From: Arthrobacter psychrochitiniphilus
Lineage (GTDB): Bacteria; Actinomycetota; Actinomycetes; Actinomycetales; Micrococcaceae
Direction: 5' to 3'
DNA length: 64,000 nt
Assembly (NCBI RefSeq): GCF_003185915.1
Contig: NZ_QHLZ01000002.1
Coordinates: forward strand, 1 to 64,000
The notes beneath the pieces were generated by a model, which worked only from the letters and a program-made list of their open reading frames with translations, ran no database searches and was not told where the DNA came from. Shown here in pieces: positions 43,837 to 53,144 of the stretch (position 1 is its first letter; each line of letters starts with the position of its first letter). The translations under genes and the position numbers were made by a program.

Positions 43837-46761
43837 TTAGGCCAGGGTCTGCCGCCGTGTCAGGGGCAGTTTCCCCTTGGTCAGCACCCAGGCAGCACCC
43901 GCACCGAAGAGCGGAACCAACACAGCCAGCGCGCCAAGCTGCAGCCACGGCACCACAATCGCTGCGCCGCGCTGTTGCGAGAGCACCACCACGGTGGGAA
44001 TGGCCCCGGCAATCACGCCCAACACGGTGCCTAGCAGCGCCGTCATGAGCATCTGCGAGCCGGAGATGGCCTTGCGCAGCTTGGTGTCCGCACCAACACT
44101 GGCCAAGGTGGCGTGGTCGTTGCGGCCGTCGGCGAGCGCCAAGCCTGCCGTGATGCCAGCGGCACTGAGTGTGATGAGCGCCCCGCCAATGACGATGACC
44201 CACAAAATGATGGCCATGTTGGTGGCCGGTCCCGTCTCAAAGTTCATGTAGCCGTTCTGATCAAGCACGGGTGTCATGGCCGATTGCACTTGGTCCCGTT
44301 CAGCTGGCGCCAGCGGCTCCGGGATGGTGGCCAGCAGAGCCTGATCGCTCACGGGCATCCCTGCGGCGGCTGCAGCGTCCGGGGACATGATGCCGAAGTA
44401 GGGTAACGGCTTCTCCGGTGCATCCACTACGGCCGGGATGCTGTGTGAGGTGAGCGCCTTCCACTGGTGGCGCATGTAGTTCGTGTCCGGGCTGGTTGGA
44501 TCGTAGCCCTGGAAGTTCTCCTCGTCGGAGGGGTCGTAGCTGATGACCGTGGCCGTGTCATCGGGTTGCAAGTACACCTTGTTGGCGAGGACCATGCCAC
44601 CGGTGGCGAGGGTTTTCCTCGCCTCCGCACTGGGCGCACGGCCCAGCAGCGCAGCCAGTTCAGCTTCCCCACCCACCACGAAGGTGGGCAGGTTCCTGAT
44701 ATTTCCACTATCAGCCAAGGCTCCGGTGCAGCGCCAGTGGTCCAGGTTCACTGGTTTCCAGTCCTTGCCTAGCTCGCAACTATTCCCCACTGGTTCTGCC
44801 AACAACCAGCGCGGACACGCCACGGTAGGTTTCAGTTCCTGACCCGGACTTTTCATTTGTTCGTTTTGCTGGTCGATCTCACACTTGCTGGTGTCCGGCA
44901 CTCCGCGCAACAGCTGGGTTCTGACACCGGCGCCCAGCGCTTCCTTGAGCAGTGTGTTGGCATCCTCGGCGTCCACCGTGACCATCGTGGCCGCATTGCT
45001 GCTCATGGCACCGCCACCAACGTCCACATAGTTGTAGTCAACGTAATTGAGCAACAGCACGCTCTGATTCAGGTTGGCCTGCCAGGTGTACTTGTCGCTG
45101 GCGTCAGCCATGGTGCTAGCTGTGCCTACCATCAGCGCGCCCGAGAGCGTTGCTGCGGCCAGGACTGCCGCCACGGCCGGCACTGTCCGCCCCCTGTTGC
45201 GGGCAGCATCGCGGGCCGCCAACCGCAACGGCAACGGCAGCCAGGAAGTCCTGGTGGTCAACAGTTCAATGAGCCGCCCCGTCATGAAAATGAGTGCGAA
45301 TACGAGCAGTACAGCACCCACCACCACGGCGCCTGCCAGCCATGGCGCCCATAGGTATTGGGTATCATTGCCGCCCAGGAAAATCGTGGCAATGCTAGAG
45401 GCGGCCATAAGAGTTGCTGAAAGCAGCAGCAACCCTCCCCCGATGCGCGTACCCCATTTAGACGGGGCGTCGGCAGTGCGGCCGGACTTCAGCGCGGACA
45501 ACGTGGCTTGTTTGGCCACCGCCCGGGCCGGCACCATGGCAGCCACAAGCCCTGCCACCACGCCCACCAGGATCAGCCCCAGGGCGGGAAGCCACATCAG
45601 GTGCAGCCCCGTGAAGATGGTCAACCCTTGGTTCCGGACCACCAGCACGGTGATGACGGCGGCAATGGTGCCGAGCACGGCACCAATGACGCCGCCGGCC
45701 AGACCGAGCCACAACCCGCTGGCCGTGACGGTGGTGCGCACCATGGAACTTTCAGCTCCGGATGCTGCCAGCAGGGCGAGATCGCGTTGCTGCTTGCGTG
45801 CGCCTACGGCAAAGGCGGCTCCTGCCAGCAGCCCCACTTCCAGCAGGGCCAGCACACCGATGAGCCCGCCCATGAGGAACATTTGGACCATGGCAGAACT
45901 GCGCCAGCCGTTCTGCAGGATCTCTGCATCCGCCCCGAGTTCGGCCTTGCTGGGCGGGTCCAAGATCAAGCTGCGGGAGGACAGCACCACACCTTGGGCG
46001 TTGAGTTCCTTCGCATCATCCCAGCGCAGGGCCCGCTCCCCCACCAAATACGCGGTGGCCGGGCCAAGGTTCTGCGTCAGCGCGGCTGACAGCTGTTCCG
46101 GAGTGAGGAACAGGTACGACTCGCCGTCCCCCTGGCCCTCCGGACGGATGGTGCCGACAATGGCGAAGGTGCCGGCCGACGTCGTCAATTCATCGCCGAG
46201 GGCCAGATCAAAACGTTCCAGCAAGCCTCGGGTGGCAAGAGCCTGGGAGGCAGTGGCCGGGGCGGCGCCGTCCAGCAGTGTGTACTTGCCCTTGAACGCC
46301 GGGTTCAGCACGTCCGTCACGGTGGTGTTCACTTCCACCTGCGCCTTACCCACCGCGGTGTGGACCGTGGTGGAATGCCAGGGGAGCACGGTGAAACCGG
46401 CCGGGACAGCGTCCATGGGTGCGGTGGGCACAAAGTTAGGGTCGGGTTCCCCGCCGCCATGCCAACCCCCGTAGCCAGTGTCGCCGCCGATGGACTGGAT
46501 GGCCTTCGCATTCTGCGCGCCCAGGGTGCCAAGTCGGCCCTGGGTTTGGCCCAGTTGCGTGGTAACAGTCTCAGCATTCGTGGGCATGGTGCTCATGCCC
46601 GCCGTTGCGGCGAAGGACATGGCGAAGATGGGCAGCGCAATCAGCGCAACGATCAGTGCGGAACGCCCCCTGTGGCGGCGGATGTCCCGCCACGCCATTT
46701 TCAGGGCAACTTTGAGCCGGTGCTGGCCGCCGCCCTTGACAGGTTTCAGGTCAAGCGCCAC
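43837..46761 (-). CDS. FtsX-like ABC transporter permease
   Basis: 974 residues with two FtsX modules: an N-terminal membrane helix, a large outside domain (~50-270), four helices around ~285-500, a second outside domain (~570-850) with several Cys (e.g. near 640-690), then three more helices. A MacB/antibiotic-exporter type. The GTG start is 1 bp after the ATPase stop. Third gene of the padR operon. Likely an exporter or lipid-handling transporter; substrate unknown. Confidence 0.85.
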   Translation of the reverse strand: MALDLKPVKGGGQHRLKVALKMAWRDIRRHRGRSALIVALIALPIFAMSFAATAGMSTMPTNAETVTTQLGQTQGRLGTLGAQNAKAIQSIGGDTGYGGWHGGGEPDPNFVPTAPMDAVPAGFTVLPWHSTTVHTAVGKAQVEVNTTVTDVLNPAFKGKYTLLDGAAPATASQALATRGLLERFDLALGDELTTSAGTFAIVGTIRPEGQGDGESYLFLTPEQLSAALTQNLGPATAYLVGERALRWDDAKELNAQGVVLSSRSLILDPPSKAELGADAEILQNGWRSSAMVQMFLMGGLIGVLALLEVGLLAGAAFAVGARKQQRDLALLAASGAESSMVRTTVTASGLWLGLAGGVIGAVLGTIAAVITVLVVRNQGLTIFTGLHLMWLPALGLILVGVVAGLVAAMVPARAVAKQATLSALKSGRTADAPSKWGTRIGGGLLLLSATLMAASSIATIFLGGNDTQYLWAPWLAGAVVVGAVLLVFALIFMTGRLIELLTTRTSWLPLPLRLAARDAARNRGRTVPAVAAVLAAATLSGALMVGTASTMADASDKYTWQANLNQSVLLLNYVDYNYVDVGGGAMSSNAATMVTVDAEDANTLLKEALGAGVRTQLLRGVPDTSKCEIDQQNEQMKSPGQELKPTVACPRWLLAEPVGNSCELGKDWKPVNLDHWRCTGALADSGNIRNLPTFVVGGEAELAALLGRAPSAEARKTLATGGMVLANKVYLQPDDTATVISYDPSDEENFQGYDPTSPDTNYMRHQWKALTSHSIPAVVDAPEKPLPYFGIMSPDAAAAAGMPVSDQALLATIPEPLAPAERDQVQSAMTPVLDQNGYMNFETGPATNMAIILWVIVIGGALITLSAAGITAGLALADGRNDHATLASVGADTKLRKAISGSQMLMTALLGTVLGVIAGAIPTVVVLSQQRGAAIVVPWLQLGALAVLVPLFGAGAAWVLTKGKLPLTRRQTLA

Positions 46762-46762
46762 C

Positions 46763-47488
46763 TCAGTGTGCTAAACCGGAGAGCAGTACGGAAGGATCGT
46801 GCTGCGAGGCTGCCTCATCCACAATGCGCCCGTCCTTCAGGAACACCACACGGTCTGCCCAGCCTGCGTGGCGGGCCTCGTGCGTGACCATGACGACGGC
46901 GGCCCCGGCTTCTGCGCGGTTGCGCAACACTTCCAGGATGCCGTCGCCGGTGGCGGAGTCGAGGGCGCCGGTGGGCTCATCAGCCAGGATCAAACGGCGC
47001 TGGCCCACAATGGCACGGGCAATGGCCACGCGCTGCTGCTGGCCGCCGGACATCTGGTCCATGAACCTGTCTGCGAGATCTTCAATGCCCACCAGGCGCA
47101 GGGCGTCCTTGGCTTGACGGCGGGCCTTGCGTGCGGGGGTGCCGTCAAGCTCACGCGGCAGGGCCACGTTTTCGGACGCCGTCAGGGTAGGCACCAGGTT
47201 GAAGTCCTGGAAAACGTAGCCCACGGCGCGGCGGCGCAGCCGGGCGAGCTCGTTGATGCTCAGCCCACCCAGCGGCGTGCCTTCAACGTAAACCTCACCG
47301 CTGGTGGCCTTGTCCAGTCCCCCAGCGAGGGTCAGCAGGGACGATTTGCCCGAGCCCGAGGGGCCCATAACAGCCACAAATTCGCCAGCATGAATGGTCA
47401 GATTCACGTTGCGCAACGCGGCAACAGAGGTGGCGCCTTCGCCATACGTCCGGCTGACGGACTCAAGCTGCAGAATTTCATTGCTCAT
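46763..47488 (-). CDS. ABC transporter ATP-binding protein (MacB/LolD type)
   Basis: 241 residues from the ATG at 47488. Walker [25 protein letters not shown], Walker B LILADEPTGALD and the LolD-type VFQDFNLVPTLTASENV. The ATG overlaps the padR stop (ATGA), so the longer in-frame extension is rejected. Partner of the FtsX-like permease. Confidence 0.9.
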   Translation of the reverse strand: MSNEILQLESVSRTYGEGATSVAALRNVNLTIHAGEFVAVMGPSGSGKSSLLTLAGGLDKATSGEVYVEGTPLGGLSINELARLRRRAVGYVFQDFNLVPTLTASENVALPRELDGTPARKARRQAKDALRLVGIEDLADRFMDQMSGGQQQRVAIARAIVGQRRLILADEPTGALDSATGDGILEVLRNRAEAGAAVVMVTHEARHAGWADRVVFLKDGRIVDEAASQHDPSVLLSGLAH

Positions 47489-48141
47489 TTGCTGGCCGCC
47501 TTCGTGGTGGATGTGAGTGTTGGGGTGCTGACGTCCGCCGGTATTGCACGCTCGGCCCGCCTGGTGGCTGCAGATTTGCCGGCTGAGGCTGCGCGTTTGG
47601 CCATCCAACCTTCACAGTGATCCAGCCAGCGCACTTCGGCCTCTGTACTGAAGATCAGGGAGTCAAGGACCAGCAGCCACGCGGCGTCGTTGGGATCACC
47701 GGCTTCTTCGCTGGACAGCTGAACGCCGGCAGTCGTAGCGGCGGTGCGGCGCTGCCGCGTGTAGTCCTGCAGCAACCTCATCGAGGCCGTGCGTTGGGCC
47801 TGAACCACGGCGGAAACGTCAACGTCCTCCAGGGTCAGGGCCAACGCCAGCTTGATGGCCAGCTCATTGCGCGGCGGGTTGGCCTGAGCCACGGGTTGGG
47901 CGAACCAATCCATCACCTCGGTGCGTCCGGCGGCAGTGATGCTGTAGATGACGTGACCTTCGCCGTCGTCCCCATCTTTCGCCACCAGCTCATCCCGTTC
48001 CAGCCGGTCAAGGGTGGTGTAGACCTGACCAATATTCAGTGGCCAGGTGGAGCCGGTGCGCTCCTCGAACTCGCCGCGCAGCTGGTAGCCGTAGCGCGGG
48101 CTTTCCTGTAACAAGGCCAATAAAGAATGCTTGATGGACAC
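47485..48141 (-). CDS. PadR-family transcriptional regulator
   Basis: 218 residues from the GTG at 48141, preceded by GGGAG at 5 nt; the in-frame ATG 11 codons upstream lacks such a site. N-terminal winged helix with KHSLLALLQESPRYGYQLRGEF and NIGQVYTTLDRLERDELV, then a long C-terminal dimerisation helix and a Thr/Ala/Ser tail. As first gene of the operon it probably represses itself and the ABC transporter until a drug-like ligand binds. Confidence 0.9.
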   Translation of the reverse strand: MSIKHSLLALLQESPRYGYQLRGEFEERTGSTWPLNIGQVYTTLDRLERDELVAKDGDDGEGHVIYSITAAGRTEVMDWFAQPVAQANPPRNELAIKLALALTLEDVDVSAVVQAQRTASMRLLQDYTRQRRTAATTAGVQLSSEEAGDPNDAAWLLVLDSLIFSTEAEVRWLDHCEGWMAKRAASAGKSAATRRAERAIPADVSTPTLTSTTKAASK

Positions 48142-48190
48142 TGGTGCTCCCTGAGTTGGCGCGAAAGCCCCCAATGAACCCTCGCCGCAA

Positions 48191-48204
48191 CGGTATGCAT
48201 ACCG
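48191..48204. promoter_or_regulatory. candidate PadR operator, palindrome CGGTATGCATACCG
   Basis: A perfect 14-bp palindrome 50 bp upstream of the padR start, next to TATGTT/TATACG sequences that could be the -10. Position fits autorepression. Confidence 0.45.
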
Positions 48205-48275
48205 CGTATAGCAAACATAGCTACTGAGTATGGTGGGTGCAACTGTGACGTTCTGCTTTTGCTACGGTTAAGCCC

Positions 48276-48512
48276 TTGGAAAGGACAGTTCTGCACGTGA
48301 TTCCCGATTTTTCTGCCATGAGCAATTGGCCACTGCGGTCCGCCGCGGGAGGTCTTTTTACTCTGATCCTGGGGGCCGAAACCACCTTCAAGTACACGGA
48401 CCATCCTGGCCCCCGGACCCAAAAGCAGCGTCACATGGCGGACATCGACAAATCCCAGCACGCCCTCTGGGCATTTAAGCAGGCTGATTCAGCTCGGATA
48501 AAAGACGTCTAA
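48276..48512 (+). CDS. doubtful small ORF
   Basis: 78 residues from a TTG lying 7 nt after TACGGT (leaderless-like spacing). One weak hydrophobic stretch (AAGGLFTLILG) and a charged C-terminus. No family recognised. It may be a true small gene, or part of the decayed region next to it. Confidence 0.25.
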   Translation: MERTVLHVIPDFSAMSNWPLRSAAGGLFTLILGAETTFKYTDHPGPRTQKQRHMADIDKSQHALWAFKQADSARIKDV

Positions 48513-48579
48513 ATACGTAGCAATTTACTGGTAAGGCCCTTCTGCCACGATCAAGAGGTTCTTCTACCTCGAGCCGGGC

Positions 48580-49074
48580 ATGCAACTTTGCATCATCGTG
48601 CTTGCGCTGGCCGCTCTCTGCCTGGTCTACATCGCGTGGCGTGGTCTGCGCGGTGACCGGCGCGCGTGGAGAGTCACGTACTACTTCAGTGGGAGCACGA
48701 ACACATTAGGCCCCCAGCTCAACCTTCCCTTGCGGGCAACAGCGTCCGCCATTTTTTCCTCGTTGTTGCGGTGAAAGTGACGCAGGCCCAGGGAATCTCA
48801 GCGAGCCAAGCCAGAGAAAGCGCGTCCACTTACGCACTTTTAGGGTCCATTCTGGATGGCTGTATTTTGGTGGACATCATTTCTAGGACCGCGCTCGTCC
48901 CGGCACTGGCGGGCCCGCGGTCGCCGCGGCCTTGCCCTGCCCTACTTAGATACTGAGATCCGTGCGGCAGAGGCATTGCCAGCCGGGCCGGAGCAGGACC
49001 TCCTGCTGCAAGACATCCAAGAGAATAGAGACGCACTGGCCATCCTGAAGAGAAAATACCGGCTCAAGGACTAG
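48580..49074 (+). pseudogene. decayed small membrane-protein gene
   Basis: Coding-like sequence moves between frames. 48580-~48750 reads as a membrane start (MQLCIIVLALAALCLVYIAW); ~48740-48860 reads in the next frame (FFLVVAVKVTQAQG onward, then GSILDGCILV); ~48860-49074 returns to the first frame and ends in a charged tail (DLLLQDIQENRDALAILKRK). Two compensating shifts would join them into one ~165-residue protein. Sequencing error cannot be excluded. The original function is unknown. Confidence 0.4.
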
Positions 49075-49118
49075 CTGCCAGCCCGATATTATGAGCCAGC
49101 CTGCGCCGGCCGACCAGG

Positions 49119-50102
49119 CTAAAGCGTCAACAGCACCTTGCCCACATGCGTACCCGAATCGAAGTACTCGTGCGCAGCACCAACTTGTTCTAACGGGAAG
49201 GTCTTATCCACCATGGGCTTGACGGCACCACTGGCCACCAGCGGCCAAACATGCTCGCGCACTCCGTCCATGATGGTGGTCTTTTCCTCGATTGGCCGGC
49301 CGCGCAGTGTGGTGCCAATAATGGCCGCACGCTTGGTGAGCAGGGCACCCAAGTTCAGTTCCGCACTCGCACCTCCTTGCAAGCCAATGACCACCAGCCG
49401 GCCGTAGGTGGCCAGTGCGGCGACGTTGCGGGCCAGGTATTTGGCCCCCACGACGTCGAGAATCACGTTCGCTCCCTGCCCGCTGGTGAACTCATTGAGC
49501 CGCTCCACGAAGTCCTCGCTGCGGTAATTGACGGCCAGGTCCGCGCCGAGATAACTGGTGAGCATGGCAACTTTTTCATCGCTTCCAGCCGTGGCAACCA
49601 CGTGAGCGCCAGCCGCCTTGGCGAGCTGGATGGCCATGGCACCAATTCCGCCGGCACCGCCGTGGATGAGGACGGTCTCGCCCGCCTGCAATTGTGCCGT
49701 CATGAACAGATTTGAATAAACAGTGGCGGCAACCTCTGGCAATCCCGCAGCAGAGATCACATCAATACCATCCGGCAAAGGCAGCACCTGACCCGCTGGA
49801 ACCGCCACTTGCGCGGCATATCCACCACCTGTGAGCAATGCCACAACTTTCTGGCCCAGGCTAAACGGCTTCGTCACATTTGCGCCAAAACCGGCAATTC
49901 GACCCGAGACCTCAAGGCCTAAAATCTCTGACGCTCCGGCTGGCGGCGGGTAGAAACCACGGCGCTGCTGCACGTCCGCCCGGTTGATTCCGGCGGCAAC
50001 AACGTCAATAAGGACCTCTCCGGGGCCCGTTACCGGGGCGCAGGCCTCACTTACTGCCAAAACCTCTGGGCCACCCGCACCTGTTGCTATAACTGCCTTC
50101 AT
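49119..50102 (-). CDS. NAD(P)H:quinone oxidoreductase (PIG3-like, zinc-free MDR family)
   Basis: 327 residues from the ATG at 50102, preceded by GGAG at 6 nt; an ATG four codons earlier lacks that spacing. N-terminal GroES-like domain with NRADVQQRRGFYPPP, then the nucleotide fold with HGGAGGIGAMAIQLAKAAGA (GxGxxG-type) and NYRSEDF for the 2'-phosphate side. Reduces quinones with NADPH. Monocistronic. Confidence 0.88.
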   Translation of the reverse strand: MKAVIATGAGGPEVLAVSEACAPVTGPGEVLIDVVAAGINRADVQQRRGFYPPPAGASEILGLEVSGRIAGFGANVTKPFSLGQKVVALLTGGGYAAQVAVPAGQVLPLPDGIDVISAAGLPEVAATVYSNLFMTAQLQAGETVLIHGGAGGIGAMAIQLAKAAGAHVVATAGSDEKVAMLTSYLGADLAVNYRSEDFVERLNEFTSGQGANVILDVVGAKYLARNVAALATYGRLVVIGLQGGASAELNLGALLTKRAAIIGTTLRGRPIEEKTTIMDGVREHVWPLVASGAVKPMVDKTFPLEQVGAAHEYFDSGTHVGKVLLTL

Positions 50103-50197
50103 GACGTTCTCCATTGCCGTTTCATTCCTTTAAACCTTCACAGGCCCCGTACTCATTTTGGTGGCACGGCCCTGCTTATGAAACACTACTAGGGTAA

Positions 50198-50285
50198 GGA
50201 AGGTTGTCCGAGCGGCCGATGGAGCTGGTCTTGAAAACCAGTGTGCGGTAACCCCGTACCAAGAGTTCGAATCTCTTACCTTCCG
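50198..50285 (+). tRNA. tRNA-Ser (anticodon UGA)
   Basis: 88 nt with the long variable arm of tRNA-Ser. Acceptor GGAAGGT pairs with ACCTTCC; anticodon stem CTGGT/ACCAG encloses CTTGAAA, giving TGA. CCA is not encoded. Confidence 0.95.
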
Positions 50286-50299
50286 CGCATAAACAAAAG

Positions 50300-50329
50300 A
50301 AGCGGCCCCGTCACTGGGGCCGCTTTTTT
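50300..50329. terminator. bidirectional terminator between tRNA-Ser and the cytochrome b gene
   Basis: AAGCGGCCCC (50300-50309) pairs with GGGGCCGCTT (50316-50325). A T-run follows on the plus strand to 50329 and a T-rich stretch follows on the minus strand, so it can end both the tRNA and the converging 12-gene minus-strand run. Confidence 0.9.
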
Positions 50330-50353
50330 GTGGTTATGGACTTCCAGGCCTTG

Positions 50354-51295
50354 CTACTTGGAAATCTTGCCCATCACGCCTGCAATGGGCCGCAGGAAGA
50401 GGGGCCGGGCCAGGAACACCGCCCCGACCATGAGCACCAGTGAGGCTGCGAAGATGCCAAAGCCGAGCCACCCGGCGTCCTGGCGCGCGGCGAACATGTG
50501 GTTCAGGTTCCCCAGCGCTCCCGTGCACAGCACCAGCGCCACGTGCATGATGACGAAGCCGGTGAAGAACAACATGACGGGGAAGTGGATTTTGCGGGCC
50601 GCTTCAATGGGGAAGGCCTTCGAGAGCGCCGCCTTGTCCTTGGGCCAGGCCGGGCTCATGCGGACGCCCGTGATGGCGGCCAACGGGGCAGCAATGAAGA
50701 CGACGGCAAAGTAGGCCAGGACCTGCAGGGCGTTGTAGTTGACCCAGCCATTTTCTACTGGCCAGCTCAGCGACGCATATTGCAGCCCGGCGCTGAGCGC
50801 GTTGGGAAAAATGTCCCAGCTTGTGGGCACAATGCGCATCCAGGCGCCGGTGACAAACAGCAGCACCACAAACACGGCGCCGTTGAGCAGCCACAGCACG
50901 TCCACGCTCAGGTGGAACCACAGTTCCAGGCTGATCTTGGCCGGCTTGCCTTTTGTTTTCAGCAGCCCCGTGTTCTTGCGTGTCCAATACGCCTTGGGCC
51001 TGGCGGTGGTGCGCACCTGCCAGCCGGAACGGATGATCAGCACCAGGAAAAAGGCGTTGAGGAAGTGCTGCCAGCCAAGCCACGCGGGAATCCCGACGGG
51101 CGCATTGTCCGGCAGTTCGCTGTGGCCGGGGAACTGGAGCAGGAAGTCCTGGACCGGAGCCAGCTCGCGGGCCCAACGGGCCAAAATTACGACGGCCGCC
51201 AGGGCCACCACGGCGGCGGCAGCCCACACGGCCGGACGGACCCAACGGCTGCCCCCGTCCGAGGCTTGTTGTTTCGATTTAGTTTGCAGCGACAT
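50354..51295 (-). CDS. cytochrome b/b6-like membrane protein next to ETF genes
   Basis: 313 residues, about six membrane segments. Four His sit in membrane helices (H77, H128, H237, H251; the last two 14 apart), the pattern of a di-heme cytochrome b561/hydrogenase-type b subunit. It starts 12 bp after ETF alpha. No ETF:quinone oxidoreductase gene (FixC/FixX) is present, so it may carry electrons from ETF to quinone; this is inference. Last gene of the cluster. Confidence 0.75.
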   Translation of the reverse strand: MSLQTKSKQQASDGGSRWVRPAVWAAAAVVALAAVVILARWARELAPVQDFLLQFPGHSELPDNAPVGIPAWLGWQHFLNAFFLVLIIRSGWQVRTTARPKAYWTRKNTGLLKTKGKPAKISLELWFHLSVDVLWLLNGAVFVVLLFVTGAWMRIVPTSWDIFPNALSAGLQYASLSWPVENGWVNYNALQVLAYFAVVFIAAPLAAITGVRMSPAWPKDKAALSKAFPIEAARKIHFPVMLFFTGFVIMHVALVLCTGALGNLNHMFAARQDAGWLGFGIFAASLVLMVGAVFLARPLFLRPIAGVMGKISK

Positions 51296-51307
51296 CCGGC
51301 AACCTCT

Positions 51308-52291
51308 CTAGACGCCCGCGGGAACGCCGCTGCGTGCTGCAATGGCCTCCCGCAACTGGGGCAGGACGGTAAAGAGGTCCCCGACAATGCCAAAGTCGGC
51401 AACATCGAAGATGGGGGCGTCGGCGTCCTCATTGATGGCCACAATACGCTTGGCCGTCTGCATACCGGCCCGGTGCTGGATGGCACCGGAAATGCCCACG
51501 GCCAGGTACAGTTCGGGGGAAACGCTGACACCAGTCTGGCCCACCTGGCAGCTCTGCGGAACATACCCGGCGTCGACTGCTGCCCGGGACGCCCCCAACC
51601 CCGCCCCGAGCATGTCGGCCAGTTCCTCAACCAGCACAAAGTTCTCCTTCGAGCCCAGTCCGCGGCCGCCCGAGACGACGATGCGGGCCGAGCGGAGCTC
51701 GGGCCGGCCAAAGCCTGCCGAAGCCGTCTCGGCGGCCTTGATGGTGGCGGCCTGCGTGGAAACATCCAGTTGGCGCACCTCCACCACGGGTGAAGCAACG
51801 GCCGGGGCTGGTTCGGAACTGCTAGAGGAGACGGTGACCAGCGCAACACCCGCGCCAACTCCGGATTCATTCGTGTAGCTTCCGCCGAAGATCGAATGGC
51901 TTGCCACGATCCGGCCGCCGTCATTGGTAACGTCCACGGCGTCGACCATGACGGCGTTGCCGGTGCGGGCAGCCAGACGGCCAATGACCTCGCGTGCCGT
52001 AGGGCTTGTAGAGGCCAGCACCGCAGCCGGTTTGTGGCGGGTGATGGCATCGGCCAGCGCAGCCACGGCTCCGGCGGCAACCAGGCCACTCGACGCCGGG
52101 CACTGACCGTCAACGACCACCGCCGCACCCAGTCCGCCCAGTTCCTTAGCGAGTTCCTCCGAAGCACCCGAAGGGGTGGCTACGACGGCGACCGGCGTGC
52201 CCAGGCGTGCGGCCAGACCCAGTAGGTGGGCCGTGCAAGAACGCAGTGTTCCGTTAGCTGCAAGTTCAATGTTGACGAGAATGTTGCTCAT
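51308..52291 (-). CDS. etfA: electron transfer flavoprotein alpha subunit
   Basis: 327 residues (FixB). The C-terminal FAD domain has [14 protein letters not shown] [45 protein letters not shown] residues, and [21 protein letters not shown]. Takes electrons from acyl-CoA dehydrogenase with EtfB. Follows etfB by 14 bp. Confidence 0.95.
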   Translation of the reverse strand: MSNILVNIELAANGTLRSCTAHLLGLAARLGTPVAVVATPSGASEELAKELGGLGAAVVVDGQCPASSGLVAAGAVAALADAITRHKPAAVLASTSPTAREVIGRLAARTGNAVMVDAVDVTNDGGRIVASHSIFGGSYTNESGVGAGVALVTVSSSSSEPAPAVASPVVEVRQLDVSTQAATIKAAETASAGFGRPELRSARIVVSGGRGLGSKENFVLVEELADMLGAGLGASRAAVDAGYVPQSCQVGQTGVSVSPELYLAVGISGAIQHRAGMQTAKRIVAINEDADAPIFDVADFGIVGDLFTVLPQLREAIAARSGVPAGV

Positions 52292-52305
52292 GATGGGCAG
52301 CCCTT

Positions 52306-53118
52306 TCAGATCAGGTTTTCGGCGCTGAGGAAGTCAGCGAGCTGTGTGGCGGCGGTTCCGTCGTCCACGAGCTTCAGACCCGCCGTCCGGGCCGGGCGCA
52401 GGGTCGTGGACAGGACCACGTTGCCGTTGGCGTGGGTGACGGCAGTGCCAAACCCAGCAGCGCCAGCCACGGCAGTGCCAAACCCAGCAGCGCCAACCAC
52501 GGCAGCGCCAACCACAGCCACGGGCTTGCGCTTGGCTGTCATGATGCCCTTGAACTTGGGGAAACGCGCCTCGGCGGAACTTTCCGTGATCGAGATGACG
52601 GCAGGGAGTGCGCCGGTCAGTTGCTGGACGCTTTCGGCGTCCTGCCGCTGCCCGGACACAGTACCTAACTTGATCACCACGGTGTCCAACGAGCCAAGGA
52701 AGGGCCGTCCCAAAAGTTCGGCCACCATGGCCGGCACAACGCCGCCGCGGCCGTCGGTGGATTCGTTGCCGGCCACGATCAGATCAAAGCCTGCGCCCTG
52801 CATGGCACCGGCCAATTCCCTGGCCGTGGTGAGTGCGTCTGCGCCTGCCAGCGCGTCGTCAACCACGTGGATGGCCGAGTCCGCACCCATTGAGAGTGCC
52901 TTGCGCAGCGCTTCCAGAGCCGTGCCAGGGCCCATCGTGACGGCCACAATCTCCACTGATTTGTCAGCGTCCTTTTCCCGCAGCGCGATTTCCAGGGCGC
53001 GTTCGGTGATTTCGTCGGCAACCCGGTCACTGGCGGACCTGTCGACGGCGCCGGAGGAAGTGAGCTTCCTGTCGTCGGCGGTGTCGGGGACCTGCTTGAT
53101 GAGAACTGCAATTTTCAT
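52306..53118 (-). CDS. etfB: electron transfer flavoprotein beta subunit with an internal duplication
   Basis: 270 residues from the ATG at 53118 ([18 protein letters not shown]), with GGGAAG upstream. AMP-binding segment [11 protein letters not shown] and the recognition loop region are present. Near residues 201-226 the chain carries two copies of [13 protein letters not shown] decapeptides, produced by a 30-bp tandem duplication, which ordinary EtfB proteins lack. It lies between MaoC and EtfA. Confidence 0.93.
   Translation of the reverse strand: MKIAVLIKQVPDTADDRKLTSSGAVDRSASDRVADEITERALEIALREKDADKSVEIVAVTMGPGTALEALRKALSMGADSAIHVVDDALAGADALTTARELAGAMQGAGFDLIVAGNESTDGRGGVVPAMVAELLGRPFLGSLDTVVIKLGTVSGQRQDAESVQQLTGALPAVISITESSAEARFPKFKGIMTAKRKPVAVVGAAVVGAAGFGTAVAGAAGFGTAVTHANGNVVLSTTLRPARTAGLKLVDDGTAATQLADFLSAENLI
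52441..52515. repeat. 30-bp tandem duplication inside etfB
   Basis: 52441-52470 and 52471-52500 are the same 30-mer with 29 of 30 identical; a half unit follows to 52515. The frame is kept. Confidence 0.92.
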
Positions 53119-53144
53119 GATTTTTTCTTCCCGTCCGGACGGCA

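Noticed and set aside
50498..51793. 431-codon frame across the cytochrome b and etfA genes
   Set aside because: Shadow; it crosses two well-supported genes and shows no protein family features.
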